This document shows positions 41,899-64,000 of a stretch of 64,000 nucleotides of DNA, piece by piece (position 1 is the stretch's first letter; each line of letters starts with the position of its first letter). The position numbers and the translations under genes were made by a program. This DNA comes from Asterias amurensis (lineage: Eukaryota > Echinodermata > Asteroidea > Forcipulatida > Asteriidae), in contig NC_092651.1 in the NCBI RefSeq assembly GCF_032118995.1, positions 23,916,349-23,980,348 on the forward strand, in the 5' to 3' direction. The notes under the pieces are model-generated. The model did not search any database, was not told where the DNA came from, and was given only the letters and a program-made list of their open reading frames with translations.

Positions 41899-43160
41899 TG
41901 AGAAGATATCTCTACTCTGTATAGACATTAATCACTACACGGCCATCTTTATCTGAGTCCCAATACCCTGTAATGAATAACTGTACTCCTCCATAATGGG
42001 TGCCTGACTAATTTTCACTCTCTTTTCGAACTGGTTAGTACTTCATTCAAACCTAAAGTCAGAACATCAAAAAGTGAACATTGAGGAAATTTGTGATTTT
42101 TTTCTAAAGATGATTACCATCTTTTATGGATTGATGAGCTGTTTATAGACCCTTTGCATATGACATCAATCATCGCCGTCAATGTGGTCAAGGGAAGACC
42201 TCTGATTGGCTTGTTGTTGTGCAATGCGCATAGTGCTACATTACTTGGGAGTCACAAAACTTCTAAGAGAATCTGTACTTGAAGGAAGATAGACAGATAG
42301 TACATGTGCACGCTTCCATTGTTTGTGCTCAGTGATGGTGACATTTGCAAGAGGTCTATTTTTGAAGCTCAGTTATGCTTTGCAATGTTGCTGGCCCTCG
42401 ATTTGCTATGGTCATACATTTTTTGGGGTCAACATATTGCTGACTTATAAGCAAAATTTTAAAGCAAAATTCACATGTGAAAGTTTCAGCTTAATACAGT
42501 GTCTACTTCCTACCTGAGAAAATAAGCAAAAAAACGTTCATGGTATTTTCAAAAGAACTTTGAATCCGTCCTTTTTTAGCGAAATGACAGCGGGTACCAA
42601 CCACATCTCTGGCTGCAGCATTCACAAACAAACACCAACCCCCTTAGAAATCTGAGAAATGATTTATGCATGAATCGTTTCTCGGGTACCAATGAGTGAA
42701 AAATTATCTAAAACAGTATTACTTCAAAGTGAATCCTTTCTCCAAATAGTTTATACTACTAACAGCTGCAGCGCTTCTCACCCAAAACCTTTTCTGGTCA
42801 TTAGTATTTTTGAGTATTTACCAATCCAGGCCTCAACATTACCAGCGTCACTGGTGCCCCTTGCTTTTCCTGGGGTGCCTTTTTCAAAGTTCCAACACAC
42901 ATTTACATTTCCTAAAAGAAGTGCTCCTCATCAGAGGAAAATTGTTGTGCCCCTTCAAGGCCTGCCAATCCATGACCTTTTGTTTAAAGATAAATTTGGA
43001 AGTAACACAAGATGGCGTCCCTGTGATAAAAGTTGATTTCTCTGCCTCAAGACCTTCCAGAACCAGCCTCGCTACCATGGGCAGCGCGCCGTATCGATAC
43101 CTCTCGTCACTAACCCCTGGGAGGCATGTACTGGGAAACAATGCTGATTGTCTTAGGAAA
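41899..43160. other. UBE2K 3' flank / probable 3' UTR
   Basis: No further exon. A CAGGCCT-ended element is at 42837-42964. A repeat at 42440-42690 (CACATGTGAAAGTTTCAGCT, ACCAACCACATCTCTGGCTG, GAAATGATTTATGCATGAAT) recurs at 63760-63930. The first in-range AATAAA downstream is at 46140-46145; whether transcripts reach it is unknown. Confidence 0.4.
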
Positions 43161-43161
43161 T

Positions 43162-43500
43162 GGGTGGCACGGTTGGCTAGTGCGTAAAGCGCTCGCCTCT
43201 CACCAATGTGACCCCGGTTCGATTCCCGGTCGGGGCCATATGTGAGTTGAGTTGTGCGTTGGTTCTCTGCTGTGCCACGAGGGTTTTCCAGACTATCCGG
43301 TTTTCCTCCCTCAGGAAAAAATCAAACACTTTCGATCTTGGCTGTGCTCCATGGTCATAATGGGTTGATGTGGCTGGCAGCTGAATGCGCCCTTGCATGC
43401 CTGCTTCTCGAACACGTTGTAGCCGCGTCCTTTGCAATTCAGCTCTTAGCTGCGAGTAAGGATGATTAGCCCCCCAAATTATTATTATTAATTATTATTA
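43162..43500 (+). mobile_element. tRNA-derived SINE with conserved body, copy 2
   Basis: Head GGGTGGCACGGTTGGCTAGT (A box) and CCCCGGTTCGATTCCCGG (T arm, B box), body GGGCCATATGTGAGTTGAGT ... GAAAAAATCAAACACTTTCG ... GAACACGTTGTAGCCGCGTC, tail of ATT repeats. About 85-90% identical by eye to 30365-30691. Confidence 0.93.
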
Positions 43501-46500
43501 AATGATTGTTATGCATAATATGTCAAGTGCGTGCGCGCAAAGTAGTTTTGTACGTACATCACACCCGCGTTTTTTATGACACAAACCTGTTTTTTTCAAA
43601 ACAAAAACATTCTTTAAGACGAAAGACATGCGTGCGCGCGTAGAAAATATTGAATAATGAATATGTACGCTCATTAATGGCTCATTTAAATGTGCTAGCA
43701 TATAGCACACTTAAATTTGCCAATCCCAGGGGTTATGATTGAGCAAGGCATGCTGGGGAAAAAAATGGCGCGGTGAGATCGATCACCACTGGGAACGAGG
43801 TTGTTCCATAACAGTCCCTCGTATATAGTACTTACCCTCCGACTCATTAATAATCTGTTGCCTACATTAAGGTGCCAGCCTACTGTGATACTGCAGTCCA
43901 AAATGTGTACGTGCGCAATGAGCATGGTAGAACCATTGTAAACTTTGCTTTGCATTTTTTTTTTTTTTTTTTTTGCTGGAAGGACAACTGGGAAAGCCCT
44001 TAGTGGTGGGTATTGTTCATAATTATTAGCTATTCAGGAAAACAAATGATTTATATTTGAATTTATTACAGAAGCTTTATACCAGATCTAATTTGCAACT
44101 TTTTTTCGCACAAAAAAAAACCAAAATTTGTTTGTAATTGTTTCTCAATAAGCTTTTTCATGAATAAGATTATCCCTCAAATGCTATACGAAAAAAGCCC
44201 TGCACAAATGAAAAAGCTCTGAGGTAAATCATTTATAAAATTTAAGGAAAACATTACAAGTTTATTCAATGTCTGTTTAAAGACCATTACTTTGCTGAGA
44301 ACAAAACAGGAAAAAGTGGGTACGAAGCTCAGTTATGGGTTGCCAACTAAAGCCTACCACAGCAATTAAGCAATATGTAATGAAATCAACCATACAAAAG
44401 CCTACAATTGTTGCACACTGCACATTTTATAATTGAACCGCATGAAACATTCTTGCATAAACACAGACTTTATGCAACGTTTTTGACCGTCATGGAAATT
44501 AGAGATAATTAGTTTCTCCCATTTTTCTTTGAGTGAAGCCAAAATTTTGCAACATGGCGAATGGTTAGTATACAAATAAGATCTCCAATGTGTACAGAAT
44601 GCTGTCTGTAATATAAATATACAATGGGATTCAAGGCTAAATGCTGCAGTAAATCACATCTAATGTCCAACGATTTTTTTTTTTTTTTAAATGCATTTCT
44701 CTGAATGAAATTTCTACATCTGGTGTGAACTGTCCTTTATATTTACTGAACTCCACTTAGAAAAATTGGCACTCTGTCGTTTTGGACAAACCCTAGTGTG
44801 AACAAAAACCTTTCTTTAGAATATGTTTTGTAAATAGCATGGTGTGATTAATAATGTAACATTTGTTGATATCAGGGTCCAGTTTCATAAAGCTGTTAAA
44901 CAGACAAAACCGCTTAGCAAAGAAAAAGTTTGCTTAGCAGAAACAGGTTACCGGTCAAAATATCATGTGATGTATACTGTTTTCAACTGCTTCCCTCCTA
45001 AATATTGCTCGCTGAAAACTCTGCTAAGCACCATTTCTCTGCTTAACAGCTTTGTGAAATTTGGCCTAGGTGTGTATAGTGACTTCTGACCTGTAGTGAC
45101 ATTTGACCTGTAGCGACCTTTGACTTGATCCTAATCTCTGAATGTGTTTTCTCGCGTGGTTGCTTTTATTGATAATACTGGATGGTTTGCACAAATCGGA
45201 ATTTAATGCATTCCGATACACGTGGCAGTCACGGGAGACTCCGAGATGCTTTTGTGGTGCTACCTGGGCCGAATTTCATCAATCTTGCTAGCACAAAAAC
45301 TTGCTTAGCGAATAATAGAATTACTTAGCAGAAACAGGAAACCAGCCAATAAGTTTGCATAGTTATGGCTGGTGCCCCACTCAATTGTTACTTAGGAAAG
45401 AAATTTGTCAAGTAGTAGTTATTAAATTGGGCATAGGTGATTTTCTTATTCTGAGCATGGCAACTCACTACACCCCTATGTTCCAACACCTCAACTGTGT
45501 TTTCCCTAATCTTTACTCTAGCATGTAATTCACATAGGGTTTTTGTGAACATAGGGTTGTCGGGAAAACAGAGCAGTCACAATGATTAACATGGAGTTAT
45601 GTTACTTGGGATTACCTTGGAAAGTTTGCTGCCCCTTTTGTGTAAAGGTCTGTCACAGATTTTTGAAAATGGACTACTAGCTATAGCATCTGCGTAGTTT
45701 GTAATGGGCTAGACAATGTTATCAAATGTGTGCCTGATTGGCCTATTAGTTATTACAGACCTTATGATTGGTCAATTTAGTTATCCTTTTCATAGTCAAC
45801 TTTAGTTTACTGCACTCATAGCCTCTCTCCTTTACACCATAGGTGACTACTGACTTAAGTTGATCAAGCTTTCACACAAACGTTCCACCTTCAGCACATC
45901 GACATAAAGCTGTAGTTTTGTCTATGTTCACCCTCCAGTGGCAGGTTGTATGAAAAAAAGTTGCTGTTTTGAATCTCTTCAAACTTGAGTGGAAAGATCC
46001 AAAATGCTGAACACATACGTGCAGAGCACCTTATGGTTGTGTACAAGTGTTTGACTTAACATTGAGAAAACAAAGACAAGAAATTGAATACTTATTGCCC
46101 AATCTCAGTGATTTTCAGATTTGATATGAAATGGAATTCAATAAAACCTTTCCAGAACGTACTTCGCTGTTAACAACGTCTTTAAGACTACAATAGCGTT
46201 TCAAATGTTGGCATTTGAACAAAGCGTTCTGCTGTGTAAGACTGTTGTGAGTCTCCAGCCACTGTTGGTGTTAAAACAAATGTTGGTATTGAGAGGTTAA
46301 AGCAACCATATAGACCTTTACCATGGTGGTGCGGCCATCTTGATTTTTTTTTTCTCATTAAAATCAGTGTACCGTAGAGGAAGGACACTGTCCTTCCTCT
46401 TTGGTGTAACCAAACTGAGGCTGGAAGGGCCAAAAGTCTGGTTCCTTGATAAAGGTCTATTGGATACACATTCAGGGCTTCTAGGTTCTCTTTCTCTAGA

Positions 46501-46728
46501 TAAACACTGTATACATGTACATGTAATTCTGTCTTGTAAAATCAATTATTTGTAAAGAAATGTCTCATAAAAGATATGAGACTTTTTTGAAGAAAACAAA
46601 TGTTTATTACATACTATGTTAATTGTCTTTATAAACTGCAGACTGGTGGCTTTGTTATGGTATTTCTGTAATTTTTTTTATAAAAATTAATTCAATGTTT
46701 TTAGTTCAAAATGGTTTTGTTATGGATC
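43501..46728. other. Gene-poor stretch with two TIR elements
   Basis: 44873-45070 (CAGGGTCCAGTTTCATAAAG ... AACAGCTTTGTGAAATTTGG) and 45268-45437 are diverged members of the CTGGGCCCAATTTCATAGAG group. 45088-45122 repeats TGACCTGTAG-type words. 46374-46399 is a perfect palindrome AGAGGAAGGACA / TGTCCTTCCTCT. T runs at 43957 and 44680. No exon recognised. Confidence 0.45.
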
Positions 46729-47111
46729 TTAAAGGCACTTGACACTAATGGGAATTACTCAAAATAATTGTTGGCATAAAAACACTTGGTAACGATCAAT
46801 GGAGAGCTGTTGATAGTAGAAAACAATGTGAGAAACTGCTCCCTCTGAAGTAACATAGTTTCCACTAAAATATTTGAATTTGATTTTGAGACCTCAAAAT
46901 TAGATTTTAAAGTCTCAAAATCAAGCATCTGAAAGCACAAAACTTTGTGTGACAAGGGTGTTTTTTCTTCCATTATTATATCGCAACTTCAACGTCCAAT
47001 TGAGCCCAAATTTTCACAGGTTTGTTATTTTATGCTTGTATTGAGACTTTGAGGTACACCAAGTGAGAAGACTAGTCTTTGACAATTACCAATAATGTCC
47101 AGTGTCTTTAA
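46729..47111. mobile_element. TTAA-type MITE, first family
   Basis: TTAAAGGCACTTGACACTAA to ACCAATAATGTCCAGTGTCTTTAA, all family landmarks in order. Confidence 0.8.
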
Positions 47112-48840
47112 CAAAGTTGGTTCTAATTGGGAAACAATGCCTGTTTTACTTTAATGATAGGTTATGTTTTAAATTATATTAAAACTGTTAATTTGTTAAT
47201 TTCAAAATTTGCAAGGAACTTAAGCGGCCATTTTCTGTAACAATATTTTCTTTTTCAGCAATCAGCACATAAACAAGTTCTAAATTACTAACAGAAAGTT
47301 TTCTCAAGAATTTGACTTCATAGTGCCATCTTGCTTAATGGTAGAGTGATTTTAAATATTCTATAAAACAGCCAATTCATCCAAAACAAAAATATCAAAA
47401 CAAATATCTGAATCAAAAATATCAAATACAAAATCTGTTATCATCATGAACTATTTTCGGAAAAAGGACACTGGATTTGTGACAGCTTGGGAAGTGTCCC
47501 CATGCATGGGGGACAGGAAGACCTGGAAAAACCTCAGCCGTAACATCATTGACCGAGGACACCACTCAAAGTAGAAGTCGTCAGATTACTTATGCTGTTG
47601 TGCAAAAAATAAAAAAAAATTGTTGTTTGTTTAGCTGATCTTCCCAGAAAGGGAAATTGGGAAAAGCTCTCATGACAATAATAGACAATTTCTCTCATAC
47701 AAACATGAGTTTTATGCGATTATTGCACAAAATCACTTAATTTGGACTCGATGACATCACTTAGTCTAGTCAAATTGAAATCAGACTAGTGGTTAGATTG
47801 GCTGTATTCGAAGTCACAGCCGTGAAAAAATGAAAGGCAGTCTATAACAACTTGACCACAGTGACATGCGCAGCATAAGCTAAAACTTCCTAGGCATAAA
47901 CCCCAAACTGGGAAAGGAAAATCAGCAGTTGAAAACCATTTTGCGCATGTCATTAGGCCGGACAGTTTAGGTGCACTGTTTATTAATGCTGTTATCCGTT
48001 TGTCGCTGGAAAGTTGTTTTATATGAGCCCTATATTGTACCATTTTTTTAAAGTTATGTATTCATTGTATACAAACTTGACAGTTTGGAAACATTTTGTA
48101 ATTATTTTGTAATTGAAAAAAAAATTGTCTACCCTTCAAAATTTGACTCAATTTAATTTTTGCTGTCCACAATTTCCTCAAATTCAAATAAATTGAGTTC
48201 AATAACAAATTTCATTCATGGTCACTTAATATTTTAGTTCATTGAAGTTCAACCAACTTTGATAAACTTAATTCTGCCTCATAAGAAAGTTTTGTTTTTC
48301 GTTATTCTATTAAAGATCCAAGAGAATACGTTTTTTTACATGGTAGTTTTTTTCCCCCGAGTAGATAAAAACAAAAGGATAGAAAGGAAGCCACTATTGT
48401 GTCTTGTTTGTATTTCTTTGATCCAAACCAGTTTTTATTTTTTTTAATTTAGTGGAACCTTTTCTTAAATCTGTGTCATGGGTTTGGATTGTCACATGGG
48501 GGGGGGGGGCCATGACGGATAGCTTTCTAGGAAAAATAAATTATTGGGCTGCCTAAATATGAAATGTCAATGGAAACAAAAGGAACTTTCTGGAATGTGC
48601 GGGCGTTCTGTGGACAAAAGAAAACGCCCTCTGTTGTCAATTGTCATGGAGTCAGTGTTGTCATTGCACAATCTTGCTAATTTTGTCATTATAATAACAG
48701 GAAAAAATGATAATGCGTTATTAGATATTCAGCTTTTATCTCCTTTATGCTGTAAAGAAATCATGAATTATACTTTAAATTGTTGACAATTCAATTTTAA
48801 CAACCTTTAGCATACGATGAAATGGCCTTTAAATTATGCA
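47112..48840. other. Gene-free stretch
   Basis: AT-rich with a G run at 48499-48508. No splice-supported exon; the open frames at 47786-48043 and 48544-48786 show no homology or codon character. Nothing else seen. Confidence 0.45.
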
Positions 48841-63475
<14,635 letters not shown>

Positions 63476-64000
63476 GTAATTGAAACCTTGAAAAAAGGCA
63501 GAGTAACAGGGACCACATTCAGTGTGCACAAATATGTTCAGTCTGCTAAGCGAAATTGCAGGACAAAACTGTTCCCTAGAGAGTGTCACAAAATTTGTGA
63601 GTTTGCCAAAGTATCCCTTTAAGTTTGTCCAGAAAACAACTTATTGTAATATCACTTCGCAACAAGCAATATAAATTCTCGTAGTAGCAAGGAAAAGTCT
63701 CAAGTCCTAGGTAGGGTTATGTTTGCGACGACGAAAGCTGGCTTATTGACAACATTATGAAGAGAGATATGGTAAAAGTCACATGTAAAAGTTTCAGCTA
63801 ATCACAAGATCGTAGAATCCATGTTTAGTGAGCCAACAGCAGTTACCAACCACATCTCTGGCCACAGCATCCGTGGACCGACACCAAACCTCAGCAAATC
63901 TAAGAAATGATTCATGTATAAATCATTGCTAAGTTTCAAATGTTTTTATTGATTTCTAATCAACAAGGGCATTTTAGACAAAATCATTTTTGGAGGATTC
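63476..64000. other. Start of Hsp110 intron 12, cut by the window edge
   Basis: Begins GTAATTG after exon 12. 63760-63930 repeats the element of 42440-42690 (AAGTTTCAGCTAATCACAAG, ACCAACCACATCTCTGGCCA). No exon 13 is seen before the edge. Confidence 0.6.

Noticed and set aside
45088..45122. Nuclear receptor response element (repeated TGACCT)
   Set aside because: Half-sites occur by chance here and also at 1957-2011 and 7155-7185; spacing is irregular and no gene start is near.

Overview
The window is animal nuclear DNA: AT-rich, with split genes whose exons have GT-AG borders and long introns full of short transposons. The four genes are of kinds conserved across animals. Together with the repeat types (tRNA-headed SINEs, LINE tails ending in ATT repeats, very many 150-400 bp terminal-inverted-repeat elements) this points to an invertebrate deuterostome. 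I lean towards an echinoderm, probably a sea star. The lineage is an inference; no database search was possible.

Layout. 1-6216 has no recognisable gene and carries inverted-repeat elements. 6217-15327 (+) is a four-exon gene for a small secreted protein of 126 residues with a signal peptide, a six-cysteine module and one EGF domain. 15328-22139 is gene-free, with several TTAA-flanked elements and an 18-copy, 40-bp minisatellite. 22140-29271 (-) is a complete seven-exon ribose-phosphate pyrophosphokinase (PRPS, 318 aa). It is head-to-head, 578 bp apart, with 29850-41898 (+), a complete five-exon ubiquitin-conjugating enzyme of the UBE2K/E2-25K type (200 aa, C-terminal UBA). 41899-49157 is gene-poor. 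From 49158 to the right edge lies the 5' part (12 exons, first 556 residues) of an Hsp110-type chaperone (HSPA4 family), which continues beyond the window.

The most interesting signal is in the Hsp110 gene. Introns 3, 4, 5 and 6 each contain, on the sense strand, one copy of a ~138-nt sequence that folds as a two-hairpin H/ACA guide RNA. Each has a hinge box of the form ANANNA, a terminal ACA three bases from the predicted end, and 15 (once 16) bases from each guide pocket to its box. The hinge sequence differs between copies but keeps the consensus, which suggests selection on structure. I read this as an intronic cluster of paralogous H/ACA small nucleolar RNAs hosted by a heat-shock gene. 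The promoter of that gene also has a three-unit heat-shock element.

Other notable structure: a 730-bp element in Hsp110 intron 1 with long repeat-built terminal arms and a perfect 9-bp target duplication (Mutator-like); 226-bp and 282-bp elements present at identical length in two and three copies; nested insertions with paralogous empty sites; a tRNA-derived SINE with a 15-bp target duplication; a 5'-truncated, frameshifted LINE; and a dispersed short repeat that retains hammerhead-like core bases.

The genes are unrelated metabolically: nucleotide synthesis (PRPS), ubiquitin conjugation (UBE2K), protein folding (Hsp110) and a secreted EGF protein. The only clear functional pairing by position is the shared promoter interval of PRPS and UBE2K, which contains a perfect E2F-type site.
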